Part shown: piece after piece, positions 8,725 to 17,698 of the stretch
Layout of the letters: the number at the start of each line of letters is the position of its first letter
Position numbering within the stretch: position 1 is the first letter of the stretch
NCBI RefSeq assembly: GCF_014649695.1
Contig: NZ_BMTN01000029.1
Location: 1-61,352, forward strand
DNA from: Streptomyces kurssanovii
GTDB taxonomy: Bacteria; Actinomycetota; Actinomycetes; Streptomycetales; Streptomycetaceae
Direction: 5' to 3'
DNA: 61,352 bases
The notes under the pieces: model-generated
The model's database searches: none
What the model saw: only the letters and a program-made list of their open reading frames with translations
Told to the model about the DNA's origin: nothing
Translations under genes and position numbers: made by a program

Positions 8725-10191
8725 ATGAAACTTACTCTCGACGAGAGCTGCCGGTTTGGCATGGGCGTCGACTCCCGAATGCAGCAGGCTCGCGGAGAGG
8801 CAATTGCCTTTGACGGCGTTACCGACACCCAGGGCGGGCAAAACGTAACTGGAAATTTCACTCTGATCACTCAGCAGGAGCAGCTGACCGAGGCCTTGGA
8901 AATTTCAGTCTCGGCTTCGATTCGCTATGGGCTTGCGCAGGTCAATGCCCGAATGAAGTTCGCAGAGGACTATGCCTGCAATGAAGCCTCCGTGCACTTG
9001 CTCTTGCACGCCCAAGCCGAGAACACTCCACGGCACATGGTCGGGGCTCGGCTAACTCCGACAGCCGAGCAAACTTACCGGAGGTCTCCCGAAGAATTCC
9101 GACGAAATTTCGGGGACACATATATCGACGAAATATACAGTGGCGGATCGCTTGCCATTCTCTACATCTTCCATACCCGCGACGAGAGTTCAAGGAGGGA
9201 GATTTCAGGATCGCTGCAAGCATCGATAGGTAATTTCATGGCCGGCGGTGACATAAGCGGATCGTTCAAGAGTACCGTCGAACGAGCCACCAGTCGCTCC
9301 GAACTTGAGATCAAAGCGTTCATATCCGGCGGGCGTGGGGTGGTCCTACCCTCCAGCCTGAGTGAATCTATCTCCCTATACCGAAATTTCGCAGCCTCAG
9401 TGCTAAATTCCGGTATTCCATACAGGGTCACTGTGAAGCCGTGGAACGAGTTTCCGCTGCCTCCTGGTCCGACTTGGGCCGAGACCTTGGCGCGGCAGGA
9501 CACTATTGACACGTGCGGGAAGAACATACTCGCAGCCATTCAACAACGCAGTCGAATTCAATACATACTCGACGAGCCCCTGCAATTTATCAATGCTGAC
9601 CTTGTGGCACTCAGGAATGCGCAAGGTAAACTCAACGCATTGATCGCTAAATGGGCGCAGACCGCAGGGGCGTGCAACGAGGACATCTCGAAGTGCTCGC
9701 TCCAGGGACTGGAGCTCCCCGCTGTCCCATGGCCCAACCGCTTGGAAACATATGATGTACTGGGCGCCAAGGTCGAGGAGGTTCGCCTCCATAACTCTCG
9801 CGCAGCGGTGTACTTTCAGCCCGACAATTTTCCTGGAGGTCCTCTCGACCAAGTATACGATGTGGACCAAAATCGGGTGGGCCGCTGGAGGATCGCCTAC
9901 GACGGTGAAGGTAGGCCAATAGGTGGTGTTTTCTGGAGTGAACGTTGGGGTGCCTATGCGGTATATGGTGCGATCTTCCGGCGTTACGCACGATTCGGCC
10001 ATTGTCAGGGACCTTATAGCTACCCCAGGGGAGATGAGGAAACATACAATCGCCCCGATAGTCCGAACAGCCGAGTCCAGTACTTTGAGGGGGGGACTCT
10101 TTGGTGGGACGCTCGGGACAACCATGTTGTTGGCGGGCCATACACGCCTATCGACGGAGAAGAGCCTCCGCTTCCTCCAGGCCCCATTTGA
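8725..10191 (+). CDS. MACPF-like pore-forming protein with LGFP-type C-terminal repeats
   Basis: 488 residues. F129-G-D-T-Y133, then six residues, then GG (140-141) fits the MACPF/perforin signature Y/W-G-T/S-H-F/Y-x6-G-G with the His replaced. Gly/Ser-rich amphipathic stretches follow (ISGSLQASIGNFMAGGDISG), as expected for the segments that insert into membranes. Residues about 375-480 resemble LGFP/fascin-like repeats (PIGGVFWSERWGAYAVYG; RVQYFEGGTLWWDARDNHVV), which bind cell-wall polymers in other actinobacterial proteins. There is no signal peptide, so release would need lysis or another route. Base composition and codons (many AAT, ATA, TTT) are clearly less GC-biased than neighbouring genes, suggesting transfer. 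No immunity gene is obvious next to it. Confidence 0.6.
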   Translation: MKLTLDESCRFGMGVDSRMQQARGEAIAFDGVTDTQGGQNVTGNFTLITQQEQLTEALEISVSASIRYGLAQVNARMKFAEDYACNEASVHLLLHAQAENTPRHMVGARLTPTAEQTYRRSPEEFRRNFGDTYIDEIYSGGSLAILYIFHTRDESSRREISGSLQASIGNFMAGGDISGSFKSTVERATSRSELEIKAFISGGRGVVLPSSLSESISLYRNFAASVLNSGIPYRVTVKPWNEFPLPPGPTWAETLARQDTIDTCGKNILAAIQQRSRIQYILDEPLQFINADLVALRNAQGKLNALIAKWAQTAGACNEDISKCSLQGLELPAVPWPNRLETYDVLGAKVEEVRLHNSRAAVYFQPDNFPGGPLDQVYDVDQNRVGRWRIAYDGEGRPIGGVFWSERWGAYAVYGAIFRRYARFGHCQGPYSYPRGDEETYNRPDSPNSRVQYFEGGTLWWDARDNHVVGGPYTPIDGEEPPLPPGPI

Positions 10192-10192
10192 C

Positions 10193-10212
10193 GCTGGCAG
10201 GAGGATGCCAGC
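10193..10212 (+). terminator. Hairpin directly after the pore-former stop
   Basis: GCTGGCA (10193-10199) and TGCCAGC (10206-10212) form a 7-bp stem two bases after the TGA, without a T-run. Confidence 0.5.
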
Positions 10213-10227
10213 GCCATAAGAGCGCCG

Positions 10228-10435
10228 GGTAGTCCACCTCGCCGCGGATGGCAACTGTCGGCCTCTGGCTTCGTCCACGCCGCCGGACAAGGCGGCGACG
10301 CACCCGCCTTCACCGACGTCATGGCCCGATTGTGTGTTCCCTTCGACGCGGGCGTCCCGGATCGGGCCGGACGTCGTCCTTGCCGACGAGGCGTACTCCT
10401 CCGGCCCGATCCGTGACCGCCTAAGCGTTGTCAGG
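10228..10435 (+). pseudogene. IS5-family transposase fragment
   Basis: Read across frames, the stretch gives VHLAADGNCRPLA, then GQGGDAPAFTDVMARL, then PDVVLADEAYSS and IRDRL. This is the ordered DDE-transposase core typical of IS5-group elements in Streptomyces (KVHLAADGxCRPLA ... VLADKAYSS). At least two frameshifts, and both the N-terminus and the C-terminal catalytic Glu region are missing. No inverted repeats are recognisable. Confidence 0.7.
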
Positions 10436-10640
10436 GCCCGTTTTCACGCGGCCGACGTCGTCCATGTACCGGGCGAGGACGCGGGAGCCGTCGCCCCATC
10501 CACCCGCGCGGGCGTCTCCAGCGGGTCGTGTCTGGTGGGCCGGGCGGCGGTGGCGAACCCGCGGCGCAGGGAGCGGCCGGACCAGTCGCCGGCGACGGCC
10601 ACGGGCTCGATGCATCGGTGGCGGCGTCGGCGGTCATCCG
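10421..10640 (-). pseudogene. Tyrosine integrase C-terminal fragment
   Basis: On the minus strand the sequence reads SGRSLRRGFATAA in one frame (the Arg of the catalytic HxxR box) and then GGWGDGSRVLARYMDDVGR with the catalytic Tyr in another, ending at a stop at 10421. The order and spacing match a phage/plasmid-type tyrosine recombinase, but the frame breaks in the middle and the first about 300 residues are absent. Confidence 0.65.
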
Positions 10641-10685
10641 CCCGGCCGGTCCCTGACCGGCTCGCCGTGCGGTGCGCAGGTGTGG

Positions 10686-11102
10686 CTACTCGGTGGTGCG
10701 GTCAGGGTCGGGGAGCTCCGGCGGGAAGTGCCGTTCGAGGATCTCCGCCCACCGGTGCAGGACGACGAAGCCAGTAGTGTCGGCCCGTGCCTGGACCAGC
10801 TCGGTCAGGGCGGCGATGAAGGGTTGGGCGGCGGTGTCGTCGGGCATGGCGGCGGCGGCCTGTGTGAGCCGTTCGTGCGCGGCAGGGAAGACGTCCTTGG
10901 CCCAGGCGTCCTGCTCCTTGACGCGCTTCGCGCTTTCCTCCCAGTTGATCTGCATGATCGTGAGCTGCGGGCAGTCCGGCGTGTGCCAGGTCTCGCTGAT
11001 CCCGCCGCCGGTCTTCACGTACACGATGCGGGTGTTGTCGGAGCCCGGCAGGGCGAAGCAGTCGGTGCAGTCGACGTGTTCCGTCTCCGGCTTGTCGCTC
11101 AT
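10686..11102 (-). CDS. Hypothetical protein (138 aa)
   Basis: Starts MSDKPETEHVDCTDCFALPG; GGAGGG lies 7 nt before the ATG. The N-terminal half has five Cys/His residues (CTDC, HTPDC) that might bind a metal, and the C-terminal half is helical, ending HRWAEILERHFPPEL. No family recognised. It lies intact between mobile-element remnants, which argues that it is functional. Confidence 0.6.
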   Translation of the reverse strand: MSDKPETEHVDCTDCFALPGSDNTRIVYVKTGGGISETWHTPDCPQLTIMQINWEESAKRVKEQDAWAKDVFPAAHERLTQAAAAMPDDTAAQPFIAALTELVQARADTTGFVVLHRWAEILERHFPPELPDPDRTTE

Positions 11103-11292
11103 TGCGGATCCCTCCGGGCAGAGCCTGCCATCCCGATCAGCGGGTGACCATGCGCTTCTTCCGCAGCCGTGGCCGCCGAAACCCGTCACCACGCACGGCC
11201 AGCTCCCCCACTGCACCGCACCCAAGGCACCGTCCGGCTGCCGTGGAGAACGCTGTTGAACACGGCAGCCTCGACAGTCCGGCTGAAGGCAG

Positions 11293-11908
11293 CTATGGCC
11301 GGGTGGCGACCAAGGCCTCGGTGTGGATGATTTCCGCGTACTGTCCCGAGGCGTCGTAGGTCAGCAGCGCATGTCGCAGGTCCTGCTCGAACGCCTCACG
11401 GCGGGGCCCGAGCTGGGCCGGGGTGGAGTAGGAGTTGCTCAGCTGCAGGCCGATCAGCTGCTCGATACTGCGCTCGACGACCTAGTCGAAGGGCACCATC
11501 TCCACGGTCGAGAACGGCGACCGCTTCAGCGTCGCCTCGTACGTCTCCTCCGGCTCCGGGTACACGCCGCTCCCGGCTCGGCGGACCGTGCCCAGGTAGG
11601 TGGCGCGGACGTCGGCGACCACCGGCGCCCAGCCGGGCAGAGGGGTGATGCCGGGCGGTCCGGCCGAGAGGATGACGACGCCGGCCCGCTCGGTGGTGAG
11701 TTCGTTCAGGTCGGTCAGGACCTGGGCTCGGTTCATCCAGGTGGAACGACTTGGCCATGACCACCAGGTCGAGCGGCGGCAGGCCCAGGGTGAACAGGGT
11801 GCTCGAGTCTCCCTTCTGCCATTGGATGTTGCGTATGCCGTGCTCGTCGGCGAGGGTCCGGCCCTGGTCGAGCATCCCGGCCGCCGGGTCGACGGCGAAC
11901 ACGGTGCG
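11293..11908 (-). pseudogene. SAM-dependent methyltransferase, truncated and broken
   Basis: Minus-strand reading begins inside a Rossmann fold (VFAVDPAAGMLDQGRTLAD, then WQKGDSSTLFTLGLPPLDLVV, AKSFHLDE), matching class I methyltransferases of the UbiE/Methyltransf_11 type. The N-terminal SAM-binding GxGxG strand is missing. A frameshift lies near 11735, and an in-frame TAG at 11482-11484 interrupts the rest, after which the reading continues as VVERSIEQLIGLQLSNSYS to a natural stop at 11293. The 5' end stops where the inverted helicase tail begins at about 11907. Confidence 0.7.
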
Positions 11909-12333
11909 ACCTCGCCGCCGACGAACCGGGCGGCCGACTGCCCGACATCACACCCGGCGTCACCGTCGACGGCGAAGACCTCGGCCGGTGGATCCGCCAA
12001 CAGGCCGAGAATTGGCACCGCCTCGACGACGAACAGCAGCAGCGCCTCACGACCCTCGGCATCCGCCCCGCCGAGCGGCCGTCCCCCGCACCGGCGGCCG
12101 CCGCAGGCTCGCTGCCCGCCGCGTTCCGCCGCGGACTCGCCGCCCTTGCCCAGTACATCGACACCCACGGCACCCACACCGTCAAACGGGCCCACACCGA
12201 AACCATCGTCCTCGACGGCCAGGAACACCAGGTCAAACTCGGCGTCTGGATCTCCAACACCAAAAGCCGCCGCGAGAAGCTGAACGACCACCAGCGGGCC
12301 GCGCTCGCCGACCTTGGCGTCGAGTGGGCATGA
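11907..12333 (+). pseudogene. Detached C-terminal tail of a helicase (second copy)
   Basis: From GCGACCTCGCCGCCGACGAA to the final EWA-stop this matches positions about 7703-8130 of the complete helicase gene, at DNA as well as protein level (PAAFRRGLAALAQYIDTHGT, LGVWISNTKSRREKLNDHQ). By eye roughly nine tenths of bases agree. No start codon exists in frame. The differences are mostly silent, so the copy was once under protein-level selection and comes from a related helicase rather than a fresh duplication. Confidence 0.8.
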
Positions 12334-12570
12334 CGACCGAAACGAAGAACGACCCTCTGTCTGTCCGCGACGTCGTAACCCTGGCCCAGTTCGGGCAACT
12401 GGCGTGGACCGGTGCGGACAACGACCCGCCCGGATCTCTGCCGTACTCACGGGCCTCGCGTAGCGTCGGCGATGCGCAGAGCGAGGAGCGCGGTCGCTCG
12501 TTCGGCGCGGGTGATGTGGTGGCGGTAGATGTGGACGGCGCCGCGGGGCCGTTGTCCGCCTGCACGGGCC

Positions 12571-12582
12571 TACGATGAGCCG
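12571..12582 (+). promoter_or_regulatory. Leaderless -10 box of the NUDIX gene
   Basis: TACGAT at 12571-12576 ends 6 nt before the GTG at 12583, the spacing of Streptomyces leaderless promoters. TTGTCC at 12552 is a possible but badly spaced -35. Confidence 0.45.
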
Positions 12583-13338
12583 GTGACCGAGACGCTGCCC
12601 CCGGTGGGCATTGACCTCTTTGACGTGCAACGGCTTCAGCTGGTTGAGGTGGAAGCGCCGCCGCTGGCACCCGAGCACGAATCGGCCAGAGACCGTGTGT
12701 GGAGCACGGCGGTCCAGGACAACCCGACGCTCTTCGACGGTCCAGCCGTGGCGTGCGCGGAACTGGGATGGCTCGGGCCGCATGCCCTGCGACTTTCTTG
12801 GGCGCGGGTGACCTACCGGCACTATGCCCTGCGGCGGGTTCCGGGCGCCACGGCGCTGCCGTCGTTGTTCGTGAACGTTGTCCAGCCGACCGATGACGGT
12901 CGTGTGCTGGTGGTGAGGATGTCGGCGTCCACGGCGGCTCCGGGCCGCTGGCAGCTGCCGGGAGGTTCGGTGGAACCGCCCCACGGCGGGGAGGTTCTGG
13001 ATGAGGCCGCCCTGCGTGGCCAGGCGGCGCGGGAGTTGGCCGAGGAGATGGGTATCGGCGCGGCCCCCAAGGTGTTGCGGCTGTGGACGGTCAGCCGCGG
13101 GGAGAACAGCAGCATCGGCCTGACCTACCTCGCCCCAGCCTTTTCGGAGCCCGCGCTACGTGAGGGCTTCGCCGCCGCGGCGAGGGCGGAGCGGGCCCAG
13201 GGCCGTGAACCGGAGCTCGACAAGATCGCGCTTGTGCGCTCCTCGGACGAGCTGGCTGGGCTAGTCGGTCCGCACGCGGACTACTTGGAGCCGGTCGTCC
13301 GCCGGTACGCCCGGGCGCCGCTTCACCGCGACGCCTGA
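12583..13338 (+). CDS. NUDIX hydrolase
   Basis: About 251 residues. The NUDIX box is split by a short insertion: GGSVEPP, then ALRGQAARELAEEMGI containing the REL-x-EE-x-G core that binds the metals. The preceding PGRWQLPGG is the usual entry to the box. The first about 100 residues form an additional domain seen in larger Streptomyces NUDIX proteins. These enzymes cleave nucleoside diphosphates linked to another group; the substrate cannot be read from the sequence. GTG 12583 is preferred over an upstream in-frame start because of the leaderless -10 box. It converges with the regulator at 13340. Confidence 0.75.
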   Translation: MTETLPPVGIDLFDVQRLQLVEVEAPPLAPEHESARDRVWSTAVQDNPTLFDGPAVACAELGWLGPHALRLSWARVTYRHYALRRVPGATALPSLFVNVVQPTDDGRVLVVRMSASTAAPGRWQLPGGSVEPPHGGEVLDEAALRGQAARELAEEMGIGAAPKVLRLWTVSRGENSSIGLTYLAPAFSEPALREGFAAAARAERAQGREPELDKIALVRSSDELAGLVGPHADYLEPVVRRYARAPLHRDA

Positions 13339-13339
13339 C

Positions 13340-14716
13340 TCAGCCGTCGGCGAGGAAGTCGCGGGCGCGTTCGTCGAGTTCGGCCGCGCAGCGCAGGCCG
13401 CGGGCTCGGAAGCGGGCGAGGTCGCCCCGCATGCGGCTGAGGGCCTTGCGGGTGCGGACGGATCGGACGCCGTCCATGTGGTCGATCGCCCGGTGCCAGG
13501 TGGCGCACGCCTGCTCGATGCCGCCGCGTTTGAGGTGCATCTCGGCGCCCGCGACCAGGTCGAGCGCAACGATCCGGGCGTAGGTTTCGGCGGGGCGGGC
13601 TGTGGCGGCGAGGGCGTACTGCTCGGCGGCGGCCCGGTGGTCGCCCAGGGTTTCGTGGACCTTGGCCGTGCGGGAGTAGACAGAGGCTGCCGGCGGGCCC
13701 CAGGTCAGGGCCCAGAACTCGAGTTCGTCGCCCGGGGCTGTGGCCAGCAGCGTGCGCGCTTGTTCGGCCTCGGCGGCGGCGCGGCGGCGCTTGCCGACTT
13801 TGGCGAGGGTGTGGGCGTGGACCACGCGGAACAGGGCTTCGGTTTCGGCGTCGACCCGGCCCTTGGCCCGGTTCAGGCCCGTTTCGGCGAGTGCCTGGCA
13901 GTGCTCGGGGCGGTGGAGTTTGAGGCCCTGCATGGCCATGGTGCGCATGACGAACCCGTCCTGCCCGGGGATGCCGGATTCGGCGGCCAGCGCGTAGGAC
14001 TGGAGGTAGTAGCGCTGGGCGAGTCCTTGTTGGCCGGCGTCGTAGCTCTTCCAGCCGAGGAGGTGTACGCCGCGGCTGGCTGCCGACAGCATCTGCCGGC
14101 GCACCTCGTCGGTGCGGAAGCGGGCCCGGCACAGCGGGGCGACGTCGTCGCGGAGGTAGGTGACCAGGGCGCTGCGGCCGTGTTGTCCGCCGTGGCGCTC
14201 GTCCATCTCGGAGAAGGCGCGGATCATGTCGCGGACGGCGGCGACTTCGGCCATGCCGACGGTGTGGCCGGTGTGGGCCGCGGCCGTGCGGGCGGCGATC
14301 TCGTTGACGTGGGAGAGCGGCAGGCTGGCGGCGGCCACGGAATAGGCGGAGGCCGTCAGGAAGCGGCGGCGGTCCAATTCGTACCTCCACATCGGCAGCA
14401 GCGCGTCGAGCGGGTCGTCCTCGAGGGACAGCCCGATGGTGTCATTGTCCGCTTCGCCGCCAGTGGTGGGGAGGCCGAGGTCGGCGGGCGTCAGGAGGCG
14501 GCCCAGGCGCCGGGACAGGGCGACGGCGAGGTAGTGGCCGGTGTCACCCCTGGGCGTCGCTCCGGCGATCCAATGCTCCACAGCGCTCTTGTTGGTCTGC
14601 AGGGCGGCGCCGCATTCGGCGGCGACCGCCCGCACGGCCTTGGCTAAGGCCTCGTAGGTGAGGCCGGACTCGGCAACGAGTTCACGGAGTTGCTGGTTCG
14701 GCGTGCGCCTAGTCAT
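13340..14716 (-). CDS. XRE-type regulator with C-terminal TPR-like domain (NsdA-like)
   Basis: 459 residues. Residues 1-70 contain an HTH (NQQLRELVAESGLTYEALAK). Around 125 comes DRRRFLTASAYSVAAASLPL, the twin-Arg-like segment common to this Streptomyces family, which is often mis-annotated as a Tat signal. The remaining about 320 residues are TPR-like helices (SRTAKVHETLGDHRAAAEQY). Members of the family, such as NsdA, repress secondary metabolism and development. The gene faces away from the biosynthetic cluster that begins 216 bp to its right, so regulating it is plausible but is inference. The start at MTRRTPNQQL is preferred over an in-frame ATG 16 codons upstream. Confidence 0.75.
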   Translation of the reverse strand: MTRRTPNQQLRELVAESGLTYEALAKAVRAVAAECGAALQTNKSAVEHWIAGATPRGDTGHYLAVALSRRLGRLLTPADLGLPTTGGEADNDTIGLSLEDDPLDALLPMWRYELDRRRFLTASAYSVAAASLPLSHVNEIAARTAAAHTGHTVGMAEVAAVRDMIRAFSEMDERHGGQHGRSALVTYLRDDVAPLCRARFRTDEVRRQMLSAASRGVHLLGWKSYDAGQQGLAQRYYLQSYALAAESGIPGQDGFVMRTMAMQGLKLHRPEHCQALAETGLNRAKGRVDAETEALFRVVHAHTLAKVGKRRRAAAEAEQARTLLATAPGDELEFWALTWGPPAASVYSRTAKVHETLGDHRAAAEQYALAATARPAETYARIVALDLVAGAEMHLKRGGIEQACATWHRAIDHMDGVRSVRTRKALSRMRGDLARFRARGLRCAAELDERARDFLADG

Positions 14717-14729
14717 GAGCACCTGCCCG

Positions 14730-14745
14730 GATATACGCGATATAC
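14730..14745. promoter_or_regulatory. Direct repeat in the regulator's upstream region
   Basis: GATATAC occurs twice, at 14730-14736 and 14739-14745 (GTATATC twice on the minus strand), 14 bases upstream of the XRE gene start. Nine-base spacing puts both on nearly the same helix face, as for an operator. Confidence 0.35.
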
Positions 14746-14931
14746 CGCTTGGCCCGCCCGCCACCGTACCGCCGCAGGTCTGCCGCGGGTTGACTCTTCA
14801 TCAGGCCATAACGCCCCGGGTGTTCGGCTGAGGTCCGGACCCCGTGGCCTGCGGGCAGGCGCCCCGCTCTGGATCCACTCCTGCGCCCCCTTTCTCTGAT
14901 CAGCGCACGAAGCCCCTAGGGAGGGGTCTCC

Positions 14932-15723
14932 TTGGACGAGCGGCAAGTTCAGTGGATCAACGACGCGGCAGCGGCCCTGCTGGCCGCGGAGCGAGATCGC
15001 GTGCCGGTGGCGGCACTGACCGAGCGACGGCCCGGACTGGCCCTTGACGACGCCTACCAAGTGCAGGCGGCGGCGATTGCACGACGGATCGCGGGCGGGG
15101 CACACGTCATCGGCCACAAGGCCGGGGTGACTTCCAGGGCCATGCAGGAACAGATGGGGGTCGGTGAGCCTGATTCTGGTGTTTTGTTGGACGGCATGGT
15201 GCTGCCCAGCGGTAGCAGCCTTGCGCGGGGCGAACTCATGCAGCCGCGGGTGGAGGCTGAGATCGCCTTCTGGCTCGGCCGCGACCTGGCGGGCCCGGAC
15301 ATCGCTCTGGAAGTCGTCCGGAGCGCCGTGTCCGGGGTGTGTCTCGCCCTGGAAGTGATCGATACCCGGTTCACCGGCTGGCAGATCACCGTGGCGGACA
15401 GCATCGCGGACAACGCGTCCTGCGCACGCGTCGTCACCGGCCCCGTGGTCCCGTTCGACCCCGACATGGACCTGGCCGCTGAAGCTCTCGTGGTGAGCGT
15501 GGACGGTAGAGCAGTGGCCACGGGCGAAGGACGCGCGGTGCTCGGCCACCCGTTTCGTGCGCTGGTCTGGCTGGCGCGCCGGCTGGCCTGCTTCGATGCC
15601 GGCCTGAAGGCCGGGGACCTGGTCTTGGCCGGGGCGGTGCACGCCAGCCTCCCCTTGCAAGCGGCATCGACGGTGCGGGCCCGCTCGCCGCATCTGCCCC
15701 CCGTGGAGCTCCGCGTCGCCTGA
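14932..15723 (+). CDS. 2-keto-4-pentenoate hydratase (MhpD/DmpE family)
   Basis: 263 residues of the fumarylacetoacetase fold. VIGHKAGVTSRAMQEQMGV and GVLLDGMVL are the characteristic N-terminal strands; QPRVEAEIAFWLGRDL carries the metal-binding Glu pair (E..E). Known members hydrate 2-hydroxypenta-2,4-dienoate to 4-hydroxy-2-oxovalerate in catechol meta-cleavage. Here it opens a cluster with the next two pathway enzymes but no ring-cleavage dioxygenase, which argues for a non-catabolic use. The TTG start is chosen because AGGGAGG lies 7-10 nt upstream and no better start exists. Confidence 0.85.
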   Translation: MDERQVQWINDAAAALLAAERDRVPVAALTERRPGLALDDAYQVQAAAIARRIAGGAHVIGHKAGVTSRAMQEQMGVGEPDSGVLLDGMVLPSGSSLARGELMQPRVEAEIAFWLGRDLAGPDIALEVVRSAVSGVCLALEVIDTRFTGWQITVADSIADNASCARVVTGPVVPFDPDMDLAAEALVVSVDGRAVATGEGRAVLGHPFRALVWLARRLACFDAGLKAGDLVLAGAVHASLPLQAASTVRARSPHLPPVELRVA

Positions 15724-15785
15724 CCGCGGGCGGAGGGCGGCTGGCCCGCATCACGCACGTCATCCACTCGAGGAAGGGACAGCCC

Positions 15786-16658
15786 ATGGCTGCTGACGAA
15801 CGACGGTCGAGCGTCGCGGTGCTCGGCGCGGGACTGATCGGGATCGACCTGGCCGACAAGATCCGGCGCTCGAAGAGCCTTGAACTGTGCCTGGTGGTGG
15901 GCCGTGACCGACAGAGTGTGGGACTGGCGCGGGCGGCCGACATGGGTTGCGCGACTGCCTCCGGCGGAATCACCGCACTCCTGGCGTCCGGGCCGTTCGA
16001 TGTGGTCTTCGACGCCTCGAACGCCGACTGCCACGCCGATCACTGGGCGGCGCTGCGCAAGACCGGCACGACGCTCATCGACCTCACGCCCACGCAGCTC
16101 GGGACCGTCGTCGTGCCCACCGTCAACGGAAACCAGGCGGCCGCGTACCGGCACATCAACCTGGTCAGCTGCGGCGGCCAGGCAGCCATCCCGGTCCTGC
16201 ACGCCGTGGCCCAGCACTGCACCCCGACGTATATCGAGGTGGTGTCCACCGGGGCGAGCGCGAGCGCGGGCCGGGCCACCCGGCTCAACCTCGATCAGTA
16301 CATCGCCACCACCCAGGCCGCGATCCGCTCCTTCACCGGCGCACCGGAGGTGAAGGTGATGGTCAACCTCAGCCCCGCGCGGCCGGCACCGCCGTTCCGG
16401 GTGGTCATGACCGTACTGGCGCACGATCTTTGCCGCGGCCCCGTCAGCGCCGCCGTCGCGTCTGCCGCCGAGGAAGTCCGGGCGTTCGCGCCCGGGTTCG
16501 CGGTGAACTGCGTCGAGGTGAAGGACGGCCGGGTCTCGGTCGCCGTGGAGGTGACCGCTACCGGCGGCCGCATCCCCAGGTACGCCGGAAATCTCGACAT
16601 CATCAACGGCGCCGCGCTCCTGCTCGCCGAGCAGCACGCCGTCGCCTTGTCCCGGTGA
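15786..16658 (+). CDS. Acylating acetaldehyde dehydrogenase (MhpF/DmpF family)
   Basis: 290 residues. [17 protein letters not shown] is the NAD-binding loop, and SCGGQA with C129 is the catalytic cysteine region; [13 protein letters not shown] matches DmpF/Bph[13 protein letters not shown] fits the region that contacts the aldolase. In known complexes the enzyme converts acetaldehyde or propionaldehyde, channelled from the aldolase, to acyl-CoA with NAD+ and CoA, and it is reversible. AAGGGAC upstream of the ATG. It is immediately followed by the aldolase gene. Confidence 0.9.
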   Translation: MAADERRSSVAVLGAGLIGIDLADKIRRSKSLELCLVVGRDRQSVGLARAADMGCATASGGITALLASGPFDVVFDASNADCHADHWAALRKTGTTLIDLTPTQLGTVVVPTVNGNQAAAYRHINLVSCGGQAAIPVLHAVAQHCTPTYIEVVSTGASASAGRATRLNLDQYIATTQAAIRSFTGAPEVKVMVNLSPARPAPPFRVVMTVLAHDLCRGPVSAAVASAAEEVRAFAPGFAVNCVEVKDGRVSVAVEVTATGGRIPRYAGNLDIINGAALLLAEQHAVALSR

Positions 16659-16669
16659 AGGAACCTCCC

Positions 16670-17698
16670 ATGGACATATCCACCAGCAGCGGCCAGCGGC
16701 CGCGAGTGCTGATCCACGACCCCACCCTGCGCGACGGGCACCATGCGGTGGGCCATCAACTCGACACCGATCAGCTCCGCGCCTACGCCGAAGCCGCCGA
16801 CGCCGCCCGTATCCCGGTGGTCGAGGTGGGCCACGGCAACGGCCTCGGTGCCAGCAGCCTCCAGATCGGGCAGGCGAAGCTCCCCGACGCCTCGATGCTG
16901 AAGACCGTCCGTGAAGCCCTCACTCACTCCAGGATGGGCGTCTTCATGGCCCCCGGCTGGGGCACCGCCGATGATCTGCGCGCCGCCGTGGCGCACGGCG
17001 CGGACGTGGTGCGGATCGCCGCGCACTGCACCGAGGCCGGCGTGACCGAACGTCACCTCGGCGTCGCGCGCGACCTCGGGGCCGAGGCGCAGGGTGTCCT
17101 GCTCATGAGCCACATGGCCGTCCCCGGCCAGCTGGCCGAACAGTGCGCCGCACTGGCCCAGTTCGGCGCCCAGGCGGTGGGCATCATGGACTCCGCCGGC
17201 CACTACCTCCCGACCGACGTGGCCGAACGCGTCCACGCCATCGCCTCGGCGGTCGACGTGCCCGTGATCTTCCACGGCCATAACAACCTCTCCCTGGCCG
17301 TGGCGAACTCCCTTGCCGCGATCGAGGCCGGGGCCTCGATCATCGACGCAACCGCTCGCGGTTTCGGTGCCGGCGCCGGGAACACCCAGCTCGAAGTTCT
17401 CGTGGCCGTACTGCAACGCCGGGGCTTCGACACCGGAATCGGGCTGCGCGAGGTCCTGCACGCAGCGGACGTCGCCGAAGCACGGCTGATGAAGGCCCAG
17501 CCGGTCATCGACTCGGTCAGCCTCGTCAGCGGCCTGGCCGGGGTGTTCTCCGGCTTCAGGCAGCCGGTGCTGGCCACCGCGCTGTGTGAGGGCGTCGACC
17601 CGCTCGATCTGTTCCTCGCGCTCGGCGAGCGGCAGGTGGTCGCAGGTCAGGAGGACCTCATCGCCGACGTCGCGCGGCAGCTGAAGGATGCCTCGTGA
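16670..17698 (+). CDS. 4-hydroxy-2-oxovalerate aldolase (MhpE/DmpG family)
   Basis: 342 residues, a TIM barrel of the HMGL-like class. [10 protein letters not shown] holds metal ligand D17, and FHGHNN holds H202 and H204; [11 protein letters not shown] and [11 protein letters not shown] complete the active site. The C-terminal helical domain ([20 protein letters not shown]) is the one that binds the dehydrogenase. It splits 4-hydroxy-2-oxovalerate to pyruvate and acetaldehyde, or runs in reverse to build 4-hydroxy-2-oxo acids. Start at MDISTS; the stop overlaps the next GTG by four bases. Confidence 0.9.
   Translation: MDISTSSGQRPRVLIHDPTLRDGHHAVGHQLDTDQLRAYAEAADAARIPVVEVGHGNGLGASSLQIGQAKLPDASMLKTVREALTHSRMGVFMAPGWGTADDLRAAVAHGADVVRIAAHCTEAGVTERHLGVARDLGAEAQGVLLMSHMAVPGQLAEQCAALAQFGAQAVGIMDSAGHYLPTDVAERVHAIASAVDVPVIFHGHNNLSLAVANSLAAIEAGASIIDATARGFGAGAGNTQLEVLVAVLQRRGFDTGIGLREVLHAADVAEARLMKAQPVIDSVSLVSGLAGVFSGFRQPVLATALCEGVDPLDLFLALGERQVVAGQEDLIADVARQLKDAS

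Noticed and set aside
13700-13760. Tat signal peptide in the XRE/TPR regulator
   Set aside because: The RRRFLTAS segment is internal (about residue 125), after a DNA-binding domain, and is a known trap in this family.
14932-17698. Catabolic meta-cleavage operon for aromatics
   Set aside because: No extradiol dioxygenase, tautomerase or semialdehyde hydrolase/dehydrogenase is present, and the genes are fused by overlaps to KAS III/ACP genes.
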